DNA from: Platycnemis pennipes
Lineage: Eukaryota > Arthropoda > Insecta > Odonata > Platycnemididae
DNA length: 64,000 nucleotides
Direction: 5' to 3'
Assembly: GCA_933228895.1 (NCBI GenBank)
Contig: OW121850.1
Span: forward strand, 30,699,773-30,763,772
Position 1 is the stretch's first letter. Each line of letters opens with the position of its first letter. This document shows positions 1 through 13,664 of the stretch, piece by piece. The notes under the pieces were generated by a model. It was not told the origin of the DNA, did no database searches, and saw only the letters and a list, made by a program, of their open reading frames with translations. A program made the position numbers and the translations under genes.

Positions 1-947
1 AAAATTTTACTCCCGTGGCTCTTCAGAATAGTTTTTGTCAACTTTAAACGTCGACCAAATATTTCACTTATGCTACCATTCTCTTTCAGCCGTCCGTAGG
101 TCAAAAGAACGCTCAATTCTATCCTTGGTTTTCTATTCTGTTTTACAATAAGACTGTGAGGCCGCTCTGTACTCGTTTTTTAACTAATTCCCTTCCAGAA
201 AGCTTGACATTTTTCTTATCCGTGTTTCTATAAACTTGGTAATTTCATGAGCATCTACATGTACATATATAAACATTTTACTCTGCCAATCGCCACGAGG
301 GTGTGAGGCAAGGGATGGTAGGTCACCAGCCCTAAGATCCTGTATAAAGTTTCTTACAAAATTTCCTTCAAATTCCGTCATCTTCCTTCAAAATACAGCA
401 TAAGACCTTCGTTTGAAATCGTTAGACACATTCTTTTTACAAGTATTCATTTTTTCATGGAAATAATTTTACGAGTAGGAGTTTGCATCCACATTTTCAT
501 CGATAATTGTTTTTAAAAAAAAGATGAAATCAATTTTTTCCTCAAGCAGAATCCATTTGAAATCATTTGGGTTTCTGTTCCTGTTTTAACTTAAAGAATG
601 TTAGGGTGTTGAGAAAGTTTCATATGAACATCTTATGTTTATTTCCATTGTCGACGGCAGGCAGGATAATCTTATCTCGAAAAAAATAAAGACAAAATAA
701 ATAGTAGGTACTAAACAAAATCTTGATATTTCGAAAAACAGACATTTTGCCACTGTGCATGATGCACAGTCCATGCACATCTATGCATGCACATTGTGCA
801 TGTGCAAATACACTCGGGTTACAGTTAACATTCGTTTCTTTGAATCCGGAATGCAAACAAATCTAACAACGCTTTAACGACACAGACTCTGGCGAAACCC
901 TGTGGAACCACATCATGCTGGAAGGGAAAGAACTAACGATGCGGTTT
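1..947. other. No gene recognised
   Basis: AT-rich DNA. The only local structure is a cluster of TGCATG/TGCAC palindromic words at 753-806. Confidence 0.5.
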
Positions 948-1005
948 CCATATGAATTTTAATTTTGTGCGACCAAGGTTTCGTAGTAGGACAACATCAT
1001 GGTAC
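948..1005. repeat. Single copy of the foldback arm sequence
   Basis: TTTCCATATGAATTTTAATT, then GCGACCAAGGTTTCGTAG and ACAACATCATGG, follows the left arm of the 32040 element block by block with substitutions. No matching inverted partner was found nearby. Confidence 0.55.
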
Positions 1006-1029
1006 ATCCCTGATAGGAAGCCATGGCCG

Positions 1030-1328
1030 TAAAAAGTATAAAAATCAAAAACCCCTAAAAACTCTCATCACTCACTCAGTGATTCAACCCGAAGGTTGAT
1101 TTTAATAGTTGAGAGTAGAGCTCACCCCGTACTAAGCCACTGGCGTGTGAAATTCACACATTCAGGAAAGTGGGGCCAGTTCCTTTCCTACGAAGTTCTG
1201 ACACGCAGACAGTCGAATCGCGAGGATTTTAGATGGGGGTAGCCAGAAAGTCTCTTGCCCGGGATTTGAACCCGGAAACCTCCGGTCAGTAGCTCAGTGC
1301 TCTACCCACTAGGCCACCACGACCCCCT
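1030..1328 (-). repeat. tRNA-derived SINE with well-preserved Pol III boxes
   Basis: On the minus strand the element starts GGGGGTCGTGGTGGCCTAGT. It has an A box TGGCCTAGTGGG (1305-1316) and a perfect B box GGTTCAAATCC (1262-1272), followed by a body of about 230 bases that is not tRNA-related. The anticodon-arm region is disrupted, so it is a SINE head rather than a gene. The 3' end is not sharply defined; I place it near 1030, before a repeat module that starts upstream. Confidence 0.65.
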
Positions 1329-1329
1329 T

Positions 1330-2999
1330 CTGTATTTTTGATTATAAATTTGGCGAAAAACTGTTGCCTTAACGTTTGACACCCGAAATAAGGTTAAGAA
1401 TTTGATCAAACGTTGCCATTTATCATACTATCTAAACCCGCCCCCTGGTTTAATCTTTCTGTTGTTTGTGGCTAAGTCCTAAAAATAGTTTATAACAGAA
1501 GTGGTGATATGCCAAGTGTATCCGACAAATGTAAATATAATTTAAGGAATTTTTCAAATATTGTAACATGTAGACCAGGATTATCATTATATAAACGTTA
1601 TTTTCTATATATGGGGCCAAAAATACATAATTCACTGCCCGCCAAAATTTAAAAAATGTAAATCCATAGCAAAAATGCTAAAACTGGCCAAAGATTGGCT
1701 TCTTTGTACGAAAATGTGGAATATTTGTTTTAATTGGGTTTTACTGCTTTTTTCTAAAATGGCATACATTTTTGTGTATTGCTGTTGACTCAATTCAGGT
1801 CCTATGACCTTGGAGACCACCTAAAGCTCCCGATATATTTTTGTACTCGTAATTGCATCAAGTGTGTGGGAGTAAAGAAAATATCAACCAATCAATTTCA
1901 ATCGCTGCGAGAACCCCGAAAATTTGAAGAATCGAGCTTCAGAGAAAACAAAGACGAAGAGCTTAATATTCCATTCTCCTCGCGTAGCAATACTGCGGAG
2001 AAGGCGGAGTCTTTGTTTAGTTTGACTTTTTTTTATGTGGAGGAAACATCCGTTTCTTGGAAGGTCTTCTTTCTCGTTTCTCAAATTCCTGCCCTCGCCC
2101 TCTCGCTCTTGATTTACTGGAAGCGCTCGCCTCGCTGCCCCTCCGCCTTGTGGAAGTGAGTCACCCGCGCTCGTGAATGTGGAGCAAGTTCAAGGCTGAC
2201 GGCCGCGCCCTCAGTCCAGATAAGCGGATGCGACCAATAAAGAATTAAGGGCAAAAGAATAAAGCGTCAATTTATTGACAGCTCTGAGCATAATTATTCA
2301 AATGCGCCCCGACCTCTGCCCGCGTAGTACTTTCTAGAAACTCCTCCCCACACGAATGGTGAACCTGTGCCCGGTGTGACCTTTCATGTGATATGCTTGA
2401 ATGCCGAGTCCTCTGCCTTAACTCGGTTGCGCAAAACGAAAAATTGGGAAAAGGTAGGGGGGGTGTAAATTTTGTTAACTTATATACCTTCAAAGTAGTC
2501 ACATGTAGTCAAATCACATGGTTTTGTAATATTTCTTTTTGCTCATTTTCAGCTCAGCTCATGTGCTCACTTTCCTATGTATTTCTATAATATTATTTGG
2601 TTTGAAACACTAGCGATGCTATCAGTAGGATTTCGCAGGTTTTTCACACCCCCCTCCTTTGTGTATGTGTTTTCCTGAAGTGGGTTTTTTCGCGAAGGAT
2701 CTAGTATAATAATCCTCACGGGATCTCCACAGTTGTATTTACTTACTAACACCATGACTTCCTTAATGTTTAATATTGATATTTTGTGCAGATATATTTT
2801 TTGACATTTACCTTTCTTTAATTCGTTGAATCATATCTTTTATGTTAATTATTTCAGATTTTAACTGTACATTCATGATAATCATATGTTTTGCGTAAAA
2901 TATTTGACGAGGGGTTAGATGGCAGAAGGGGCAGTTTTATCTTAATTTCGCCCCAATAGACACGCTTAATTATTATCCCTCGTAACTATTCTTTTCTTG
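1330..2999. other. No gene recognised
   Basis: A 126-codon plus-strand open frame (1779-2159) has no signal, domain or splice context that I can support. A short GC-rich patch lies at about 2090-2230. Confidence 0.4.
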
Positions 3000-3250
3000 G
3001 TAAAGTGGTAAAAATGATTCTGGGAACGGTGGGTGAATAGAAACATGGCGTTGGCACTAGCCTACTCTTGATGAAAGGCACCAAGAGGTCAACTACTTAA
3101 CGTCCCATCCGACGGCCCTAGTTTTGAACTTGAAGTGCTCATCGTTTGACGCTCAAAGGGGTTTCCACAGATAACTCTGCCGTGACCGGTATTCAAACTC
3201 GGGCTCTCTGAATGGGAAGAACTGGAGCCGCCACACCAACCCTATCCTCC
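3000..3250 (-). repeat. tRNA-derived SINE family 1, minus-strand copy
   Basis: The minus strand begins with a tRNA-like head (TTGGTGTGGCGGCTCCAG, then GAGTTTGAATACC as B box). It then has the body motif GCCGTCGGATGGGACGTTAA and an AAGAGTAGGCTAGTGCC segment. The same body order occurs in the plus-strand copies at 11632, 23815, 24722 and 37780. Confidence 0.6.
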
Positions 3251-3480
3251 TTATTGTTCGGGTCCACGATTCGTTGCGGTCAACCTCAAGTGATAGGGCT
3301 CTTTCCTAAATGGGAGGGCATGCAATTATCTCTCACTCAGCACACAACAAATTCGCTTATTTCCTCTTTTTCTTTCGTTTATCAACTGTATTTCTTGAGG
3401 CGTTCCTTGTAATATGTCGAAATCACCCATAAGATTTTTCTCGGAATGACTCCGAGTGGCAGGGACTCGAATATCACGGA

Positions 3481-3527
3481 ATTTTCCTTTGATACCTTTC
3501 CCCTTTGATACATTTCCCCTTTGATCT
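3481..3527. repeat. Short tandem repeat
   Basis: CCTTTGATAC, CCCTTTGATAC and CCCTTTGAT recur with a period of about 18 bases, with AT/CC changes between units. Confidence 0.5.
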
Positions 3528-3529
3528 CT

Positions 3530-5689
3530 CACGGAATATGTTCCTTAAATTTACTTTTATTTTTGTCATTCTCGCATATATGTTAATCTGCTTTATACAT
3601 TTTGAGAGGATTATCAGTGTTTTCGTGTAAACAATAATTTGTTGGAATGGAGAAGATATGGTGTAAGTGCGTGTTGCTTTTTCGTCCCTGACATGTTTTG
3701 GTGTCGGAATAACGTACATATTGATACTCTCATGAAGTGCCCTTCCCTCGCAACTGGACCGAAAACTTGGCAATATCTTTTGAATTGACCGTAGCAAACA
3801 ATGAATACATGGCCACTTTATCTTTCGTGGTCCTCGACAAGCGTTGTGTATCAAGGTCAGTGTTCCGTCACTATATTCCGGGCAATCCGTCAACAAGTGC
3901 GTATTTGAATGATCGATTGGAGCATTAAAATATAATCCAAAGTCACCGGGGACTTTTTACTTTTCTTTAATATTAACGGCTGATTTTCATAACTTTCATT
4001 TCACTCAAAGAGATAAGTTACGTATTCCTTCTTCACTTATAGATGACAGCTTTATCATTTGCGTATCCAGTTAAATCTGTTCCTAGTATTGATGGTCTTG
4101 TATTGATTAAATTTTCTAACAGCTGTATGACCGCAGTAGCATAAAGTGGTTTAATAATTCATTGGAATCTGACTGAGCGTTGCCTTTAAACTAGTTACGG
4201 CATTAACATCTTCACTAGAGACTTGCTGTATACGTGACGGACGTAATACATTGCCTTCCAACAGCCTTTTTCGAAGGCAATATGATTTTTTTTAGATGTT
4301 GCCCACATATTGACAAACATGAAGCACGGTTGACTTACAACTTTTACAAGGTAGGTATCATTTATTTAAGATTTCACGTTCAATTGTGGGAATTGATCAC
4401 TAATACGAGATATTTGCAAACGCGATCTCACTATTTAGGATCTCTCCTAAAAGATCTCTTCGAAAAAGTGCCATTCCTCACTCGGCGTGAAGTCAATCCT
4501 GCAGTTTGAATGATTTTCAAATTTGAAGCATTAACAATACACAGTAGATATATTTCAAACAAAATAATTGTGTCGGTGATTCGTAATCTTGCAGCTCCTT
4601 AGAACACTGAAGGCGCCCAAAATCAGCGATTACAGCTAATAGCACGCAGGAATGAGATTCAGTCTTCAGCAACACGTAACTGCAATTGTCGTAATCATTC
4701 AAATGTATTTATGGAGGTTCCACCGTGACTCCGCGATTCAATATCCCGTAAAAGAGCTATGTTATTTAATGAAAAAATACCGAACCACAAAAATTCCTAT
4801 ATGGAATATCATCTATAGGGCGATAACGAATACACAATAATTGTATGAAAATGCTATTATATAGCACGTTGTAGTTGCATTCTATTTTTTACAAGCTCTT
4901 TTAACGCATTTTGACTTTGAAACATGACTGAAGTGTTGTTGCCACGTTTAATATACAAAATGAGAATACATGCTCAATCTCGCTAATGCGTATTCTAAAA
5001 TAGGTGAAATACTTTCTCACTTCGTTTAAACTATACCCTTGCAAATACAACTCTTTGTTTTGAATTTTATTAATATTGATATTTTTGAAAATTGTTTGGC
5101 AGCAATGACAATGGTACCATTTGGAAGCATTGGTATTAATTACACCATGTCAAGAACCAATAAAATATTTAAAGTACTTAAAAAATATAAGAAGGACCTT
5201 GGTAAGGTATATTCCTTAATTAAGTTAGTAAATAGGCTTGTAAGCACGTTCCATAACAAGTACCGTTGCCAATGAAAACAACATACTGTAGCGCCACTTT
5301 CATGTAACTAAGGTTGTTCTGCTTTTTTTCCAGCAAACATTTATTAATATCAATTAAACAAGTGTGGTCAGGCGAGCACTTTTTCAAAACGCTAAATCAT
5401 ACATAAAATTGCGCATCTTATATTAGTTTTTCGTCAAAACGACATTTCTATTTACATTATTAATTTGCAAATTTTACTGTAAGAGCCGTATAGCCATGCA
5501 TAAAATATCTGATTTTCAATGTCTTTTTTCTTCAAACATATTATAGAAAGGCCTCATTATTTTATTTCCAATCGATACAAGGGTCAAAACATGAAATGTC
5601 CTGAAATTTACACAAAACTGACATCTACTTCATAATTCGGTGGAGCCTCCTTAAGTGATTTTGTCGTTCCATTTCATCGAACTTTGTTG
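3530..5689. other. No gene recognised
   Basis: AT-rich and without repeat signatures. Open frames up to 140 codons on the minus strand (3474-3896) overlap the tandem repeat and look incidental. Confidence 0.4.
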
Positions 5690-6090
5690 ATTGGAGCGAG
5701 TCTCCATGGAGACGGATAGAGCCCAAAACACGGCCCGCTTTCTCTTCGCCATTCCAGGCAGCGCGTCCGCGCAGATCTCATCTCACGGCTCGTCGTACCT
5801 GCTGCCCTCCGCACAGCCGCCCAAGGGCACAGGAAGCATATCACATTCGCCCTGGGAAGCGTAGAGCGTCGCGGTCGTATGATTCCGCGCATGCGTCGTG
5901 ACGAGAATCGCTTATCGGGTGCCGTAAGCCGCCGCTGTCGGAGATCGGACCGCGAAGTGGAGTCGCGCGCTGGAAAATACTCGGCGTCAGCCGCCGGGGA
6001 AGAATGGGTACTTAGTTGGCGTCCCATTGTGTGGTGCACAAAACACCCTTGCGTTTATGCCGGCTCGCTGAAATACACCACACCCCCAAC
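5690..6090. promoter_or_regulatory. CpG-rich island with a perfect X-box-like palindrome
   Basis: It is CpG-rich in otherwise AT-rich DNA. GTCTCCATGGAGAC at 5700-5713 is a perfect palindrome fitting the RFX X-box pattern. Open frames of about 115-120 codons on both strands overlap and show no domain, so a promoter or first-exon region fits better than a coding exon. No attached gene could be found. Confidence 0.35.
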
Positions 6091-9000
6091 GGGCGTGCCC
6101 ACTTTAAATTTCAATGCATTCAGTGTAGGGTTCTTTAACTTTTTTTTGCTTTTGAAGGTGGACTCAAGTGTTCATTCCATTATATCAACTCCGCCTGTGC
6201 TATTATCTCGAGCAAGTTCCTGAAACTGTTGTTCGTGTAAAAGAAAACAAAAATGACTGTTTGTTTTGCTGATTTACGGGCAAATGACCTTAAACGCCGT
6301 AGTATTTTTTTATTAAAAACAGAGCTATATTCAACCAAATTATTTTATACGATCCTTCTCATAATAATATTGCCATATGTCTCATCAACATTTGGAAGAC
6401 ATTGCTGGACTCAACATTTGTGCTGTTCTTGTGAAGTATCTTCACATCTTGATCTTACTTGTTGAAATATTTTGGTGTAACTCAATTTAGTTCAGGCGAT
6501 GGGGCTTGTTATCACAGAAATAATTTATATATACTCATAATGCTGTTTTAAACGCGAAAATCAAACGTGAGTCGGTGTGAGGTAATCTATTTTAATCCAC
6601 ATTAGGCATGTAGCCTGAAGTTCTCTCATTTGAATTGATATTCTCTGTGCATAAGCACAGTTATAGGTATTTCCCTGGCTATGATCTATTAGTCAAAATT
6701 GCATTGAATATTACTTCAAAATTATCATGACTTTGAGCCCTCATGAATTCGAATATGAAGAGATTTCATGGTTAAACTACCTTAAGATGTGTTTAGTTAA
6801 TAATGTGAAAATAAGGTCCTTTTTCCAAAAATAGTCCAAAAAATTTCGTCACATTTCATTTTTGTTACTAGAACTGCTTAAAACGATTAGTCCAGCAAAC
6901 TTGAATTGTTATTTTAATAAAGACACATAAATACCCACTAATTTGATCAAAAAGGCTTTATTTCTTCGTTAAGTGGTAAGAGTAATATGATGAACGTAAG
7001 TAAGAGCAAACTTTCGCACAGTAATTGATACTAAATATTTTGGCAACCATTTAAAAGCCCCTATTTTCATTCCTTGCTTTCTATTTCATAATTGCCTTCA
7101 TTATTTTTTAAATTTATTGTTCCACTCGATTTCTATTTTTTATTCTAATCTTAAATTACTCTTTGTTCTCTTGCCTTTGTCATCATTTCAATTTTAGAGA
7201 AAAGTAATAGACTTTCGTAATCTTTATGGAGTAAATAAAATGCTCTACCTTCCTTAAAATTGTATTTTTTTCGATTGAATTCAAATTTCAGTTAGAAACT
7301 CTTCATTTAAAAAGGTTTGTTTCCGAATAATTGTGAATTTCATTTCACATAAAATCTCTGTTCCATCCCAGACGTGTCCTAAAATCCTGGCGTCCTTGCC
7401 GGGTTGCATTGGTATTCCTCAGTGCTTTGAGAGCGACCAGTTTTTATTCCAAGAAGCATGCCTGAAGGATTTCAACAGGGGTGTTGGGAGAGAAGCATTT
7501 TAAAGGCTAACTGTCTGGTGGTACATAAATATCCAAGTTTTGCTCAGACTCGAATATATTATCGAATGTATTTGAAAGTTAAAAGAGTCCAAAGAGACAC
7601 TATTTCTCCTAGACCATTCTTCATTATCGTTCAAATCTCAAGCACTCGTATTCATGGAAAATATTGATAACTTCTTTGACGTAGCCAGCAACAAGCCTAA
7701 AGAATCCAAAATACCTGTAACCAATGCCATTTTCCTCCTTTGCATGTTTAAAAATACAATTTCGAACACTTTAGATTGGACTAACTTTGGTATCTCATTC
7801 GTGTTTCCTTTATACATTTCTATATATCCGACATTATCCAATATATGCTTGCATAATAATACACCACATAGCTCCGTTTATTAACTACACCAGGATTTTT
7901 ATGCCCCGGCCACATTCTGAATTAAAGATATGCTACCTTTCATAAAATTACAAAATATATTTCCTTTAAAAGCGTATTTTAAACGCTAAATTTTTCAGCA
8001 GCGCAAAGTAAGTGTCGCGTTGTCCGATCGTATATTATCTGCAAAATATTCCCTTTCCCCTGCTGGTAATCTATTTTTCAAATCAGTGCATTTTTTTGGC
8101 TAAGAGTGACCAATTTTATTAAAGCTCTGAGATTTTGGAGCTAATCGTAATTGTTTTTGTTAGGCGTAATCCAACTGCTATAATGATGGTTATTTGGTAG
8201 ACTTGCCGAGTGAGGAGAATAAACATAACCTTTACTGTATTGTAAGGAGATTATTGAGCTAAAGGTTAACTTGCATCAAGCAAAGAATTTGAGCTAAGTT
8301 ACTATTTCAAATGTGTATGACGTTTCAAATAAAGTACGACGTCTCATTTTTCTCTCAATTCAATGGTGAATGTCTATGAAAATAATGTTTAATGTGTAAA
8401 AGTTTCATGCATAATTTACTGGACACAAACTTGTTTTCAACGCATCGTCATCTCCTTCCAGTACCTACCTGTTAAATATATTTTCACGAAATGAATTTCC
8501 ATTGCAATTGATCGGATTAATTGGAAAATAAATAGTAAGGGTTAGAATAAGCTTGCTGGCAAGGGATTAAAACTATTTAGAGATCGTCTTTGTTGTAATC
8601 AAATTTGCAATAAAATTATATTGTCTCAAAACTCTCTCAATGTTCGCAGCTTGGACTATTTTCGCAAAATAAATTTTAGCAATGAAAGATACATAGGTTA
8701 TATTTTACAGTAGTACACTCAGAATATAAAAGTTATGAATAGAGGAGGTGGCTGATATTTTGTGGGATTCCAAAATGAATTAAAATAATGAAAATTTGTG
8801 ACTCAACTACGAAATATAGGTATTTATTAAATCACAATGTTTCACTGCAATTTAGCTTCAGTAATCTGTCATTCCCAAAAGTCTGCAGTACATAGATAGA
8901 ATGCTAGAGCCTGACATGCATGAAGGATAATTAAAAAAAAAACTTTTGTTTAGTGGAATAGAAAATATCTCTAATTACTTGATTCATGTACTTATTTTAT

Positions 9001-9433
9001 TTTATCCTGTTTTTTAGCTTTGTGTAATTTGTGTAATGTATTTTGTGACCTAAACCTATTCTACCGTACTCGGATTTCCACCAGAAACTTTCCATCTTGC
9101 TCTACCAAACCGAGGATGTTTTGGGCTTTCTTGCTTACGAAAAATTTCCTCCTTCCAAAATAAAAACAACATGTGATCCGAAAGAATTTGATTGATTCTC
9201 CCCTGAGAGAACATATTTAATCTGGCATTTATGTGGCTAAATAAATATTTAGGAAAATGATTCTAATAAACTTCATGATATTAACATTAAAAATAAAAAA
9301 TTACATAATTATAATTTTCATCCGTAACATGCCATTCATTTGGTAACAGCTAATGCGTTGTCATAATTTCCAATACGCTGTTCTCTGTTCCCGTTCTGCT
9401 CCAATACTTTATCTGCAAGAGAAGCCTGGAAGT
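6091..9433. other. No gene recognised
   Basis: Long AT-rich stretch with no open frame above about 76 codons, no tRNA and no recognisable transposon. Confidence 0.5.
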
Positions 9434-9613
9434 ACAAACAACCAATTCCTTTTATACTATGTAGATACTAACGATGTAGCTGCATGTGACTCATATTATT
9501 AGCATGTTTCCATGTAGTACCGTAGTTGCATGTCAATAGTGCATATTAGGTGACCTTCACCCCCTGCCACACACCCTAGTGGTGGCCTGCAGGGTATCGC
9601 GTAGATATAGATG
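9434..9613 (+). mobile_element. LINE (CR1/Jockey-like) 3' fragment
   Basis: It covers only the 3' untranslated part. ACTATGTAGATACTAACGAT matches the long copy near 56257, then come CACCCCCTGCCACACACCCT, GGCCTGCAGGGTATCG and the TAGATATAGATG tail. Belongs to the subfamily of the long copy. Confidence 0.75.
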
Positions 9614-11631
9614 AAGAATATTGTTTGATTTGGACGAATTTAATAACTCCCAAATTATGAATGTATGTTCATTTACCTTATATATATTTTAGTGATGAAT
9701 GATAAGGGCATTTCTTAAGCAGAAAATAATCGCGTCTTATTTTTTTGTTATTAACTTACGCTGTTGGAAAGGATTCAATAGATGTTTTCATACATTTTAT
9801 GGGCTGCCGATCGTGGCATTCATGCTGAATGCTCATTGAACTGGCCGTCAACTTCTCGTCATTTTTTTTTTCACCGTTCTGTCGTAGTACAAGGAAAGTC
9901 TGGTCGATGAAGTCATTCGCAAGGCATTTTCCTTGTTGTCAGTCGGCAAACAACAAAAGGGACTTAAGATTATTCATTCTCCGAAGCTGGCCATTTTCAT
10001 GGAAATGGGAGTGAGATTTTGGGTTGGGGCCGGGCAATCATCTGTATCCAAAATATTGATGGAGTGAACTGGTGGAGAGGTAACACACCCAAGCATTCAG
10101 GCGGAATACAAATCGTTCCTCGGGAACAGAGAGGATCTTTTATGTATAACACATTTTTTTTCGAGTCGCAGTGTTTACAGAAGCAAGAGAAGATGAGTCA
10201 AGCCTTTTTGCAGGTTTTTGTTGCTCTTATTTGCTCCATATGAACGCATTAAAGCAACAATGGTAACATTTTTTGCCAAACGCGCCTATCAAGCGCCTAT
10301 CAAAATGATAGACGGAAGGCTAGACAGAGTTGTGTGAAACAAAAGTACGCATGTTTTTCGTAACCTATTGAGACAAATTCTGCGCTGTATGTTGCACCCC
10401 AGAGTGCAACAAAAGTATTTTTTTATACCTTTCATACAAGGCATGTGGGAAAAACGTTAGAACATTTAAAAATCATTTCTTTGGTACGCGAAGGAGATGC
10501 TTAAAAACCATCTGAGGTAAATAAAAACTTAGGTTCAGTAACATTTGTCGCGATTCTATGAAATGGATACCTCCTAATAAATGAAATGCAGTTGTATTAG
10601 GTAAGCTTAGTCTTTATTCAGCAGTTGATGATAGAAGATCCAGAATAAAGGTCAAATTTCGAGGTAATTTCTCGACAATTTGCATCGCATCCTCGTCCTA
10701 TATAGCTGTTATATTATTTTCTTAGTAATTTTCCCTATAAAAGTTATTCCATGCATTCCCTTGTCCATATAGTAATTTTTGTATAAATATAGTAGACTAT
10801 TAATTCAGACGTAATTGCTATGGCAAAGTTTCAGAATTGTTAACAAAATAACCATTATAGTTACCATTTATTTGTTAAATTTGCTAAGCTTTTTGTATTA
10901 GCTGTATATGACGCAATCTACGGTTAGAAATGGCGTAGGACTTAAAATTATTGTTGAATAGTAATTTGCTGTATTGGACATTGATTTTAAAAGGTTATAG
11001 GTAAGTCATCTTAATTTCAAAATAGTTCCTATTATTTCAGCCTCATGTTTCTTATGCACATTTTAATAAGGAAATTATATGTTAATGAAATGATCATGTA
11101 CGAGTTTTTTCTCTAGTATGCCAACAATTTTTTTCTTTTTCAGTCTCCGTCAATAAACAGTGCTTAACAAAATTATTTTATTCAATGCTTATATTTTCTT
11201 ATTAGTTCTTATGGTCATTCAATAAATTTATTCGTATGAGATATCCCAGAATGTCTCTCAAAAAATCTCTTGTTAGTGCACGACATTCAAAATCATTAGA
11301 AAAATAGCAAGATATTCTACAGAGAAAAAACTGATTTCTGGCCATGTGCTCTTCCGGTTGAGCTTCCAAGGCATCCTATTTCTTTCTGGAAATTATTGAG
11401 GCTTTAAGTGCAATTTCTGCTTGTAACTCCGTTAAAGTGTTCGCGGCTAGCACGCGCGCTTTTAAGTATTAGAACAGTTCAACATTATGAATTACAAAAG
11501 TAATTCAGAAGATTCTTAAGATTGGATGGGAGGAAACACAGCATGTGCACACATTAGGCTAAGTGTTTTTGTCTAATAGGTTTTACCAAGCAAATAGTTC
11601 CATTATTTCCGTTATTTTTTAAGGATTGGGT
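9614..11631. other. No gene recognised
   Basis: AT-rich. Nothing supported beyond short chance frames near 9829-10243. Confidence 0.5.
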
Positions 11632-11975
11632 TAGTTTTGTGGGTAGAGTACTAGCCTCCCACCCCGAAAGTCCAGGTCCGAATCCAGGCCGTGGATTATT
11701 CAGAGTAGGGTATTTACTTACGCTATGTGCAGAGTAGAGATTTTTCATAGAGCACTGATCCTTCTTGGGTACCGTGTGGAGGGCACCTCAAGTTCTGTAT
11801 TCCTTCCGTCGGATGGTAGGATATAATCCATGGACCACTTGGCACCTTAGGAGCAGGATAATATCGTTGTCAGGTTTTATCCTACCATTCCTCCCTTCCC
11901 TGAAAAATTCTGCACCTGCCCGATTAATTATCAACCACAAAGGACCCAAATGACCTAATCTGTCGATAGCCTCCT
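11632..11975 (+). repeat. tRNA-derived SINE family 1, plus-strand copy
   Basis: The tRNA-like head GGGTAGAGTACTAGCC and B box GGTCCGAATCC lead into the shared body: GAGATTTTTCATAGAGCAC, CCGTCGGATGGTAGGAT, and a pyrimidine-rich stretch beginning GGTTTTATCC. Open frames in it are incidental. Confidence 0.65.
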
Positions 11976-13656
11976 CAAAATTATTATTTCATTGGTCCCA
12001 GTTATTATTATATTATTTTTTTGTGTTATTGTGTTCATGGATTATATCTCTGAGGTACGTGAAATGGCATGAATAAACCACTCATCCAAAATATTAAAGT
12101 CAAATATTTGATGAGAGTTATACACGAATCCATCAGCATTCATACTAAAGGGTGCATGGATTTCCATTTATTTTCTGAGGATGGCAAAATTATTCGTAAT
12201 GCACACTTTTTCATTGACTTGAAGGTCACTACGGCGTGCGCTTTCAGCTCTGAGTCATTCTTCTAACTTGATTAATGTTGATACCTCTCGGAATCTTAGG
12301 TGTTTCTTTCTTCTCTTCATTGCTCAAGCCCATGGGCACGAGAGATATATTTCTCCGGATGTACTGAAAGTGCATGCAATCTCTGCCCCTTGGAGAAATA
12401 ACCCTAGATTGCTTATTAGCACACAATGGAAAAGCACCAATTATTTCGCTGCGCACGATGAAGCTTCCTCATATAATGACGAATCCCTCATCCACCCCAC
12501 TCTGCAGGTGTGAATTGTTGGACTCAATTAGCGAGCGGGTGCGTCCTTAACGGATCCTCAAGGAATCGACACCTTCATCACGCGGTTGGTGAGCAAGAAG
12601 TCGTCCGTTCTGTCCGAATCGGTTGCCTGACCGTGATTGATGTCAGCACCCTGCCCTGAGCTTCGCGTTTCTCGAAGACAGCACACGTATCTGGTGAGAT
12701 TTTTTCTGCGGTATGACGCGAACAATGCCAAGTCTTCTAATCGACAAATCGAAACCAATACGGATATGAACTTCGCTGGTTGAATTTGATGGGGCCTCCA
12801 TTTGTTTCACAGGAGAATATTAATTCTTCCAATCACCGTCAAAGTGCAGATTAAAAGTATTTTCAAAAACAAAGAAATAAAACTTCAAAATCATATTATT
12901 AATATTTACTTTTAGTATTCTACTTAAGTTTCTCCTTCAGATGAGATTAAAAATAAACATTTTTAAAGAATGTTGGGTAATGACTGCTGCGAATGGAGAA
13001 AATTGTGCCTACATCTCTTCACATTCCTCAGTATGTATTCTCTTCTTTTGAGTATCCCCCACTACGTTCTTATGCTGCATCAGTGGCATCACTCTTTCAA
13101 TAGTAAACAGGAAGTGATTTGTGATGTATCTCTCATAGAAATATTATTGCGCCGTTTGAATTTAAAACAAATAATTAACTTATTCCTACGTTATAGACAA
13201 TGAGTTAAGCTTAGGAGAGTATCAATTGCTAGTAATATCTGGCTTCTCAGATGCAATTAATGAAAATATGCGCTGTCGCAAAATTTTGACTTCCTCTTAC
13301 AATGCCCTCCGTAGGGTTGACTCAGTACAATCATCTATTTTTTTCATAGTATACATATATGTCCTTCAATACTTTCTCCGTTAGAATTTTATTTAAAACC
13401 TATGATTTCGCCCATTATTGTATTGTGTGGCAAATTTTTAGATTAAATCACAATAATCTTGTTTTGAACCATAATTAACATCGTACAGTTTTATTGTTGT
13501 CAGTTCTGACAGGAATCCGCTCCTTGCGAAACATTTTCTTCTTTCTGAGCCCTAATACGTGTAATTCTCGTTGACGCATGTGAAATTACTTTCCTCCTTT
13601 TTATACCTTATTGCCATTTGTCATGAGAATTTTAGAAAATACAATAATAATCTAAT
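11976..13656. other. No gene recognised
   Basis: Overlapping open frames on both strands at 12240-12760 lack domains and splice context. The remainder is AT-rich. Confidence 0.4.
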
Positions 13657-13664
13657 GTCCGAAC

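Noticed and set aside
1779..2159. 126-codon plus-strand open frame
   Set aside because: No domain, no splice-site context and unremarkable composition; consistent with chance.
3474..3896. 140-codon minus-strand open frame
   Set aside because: It runs through a short tandem repeat and has no protein features.
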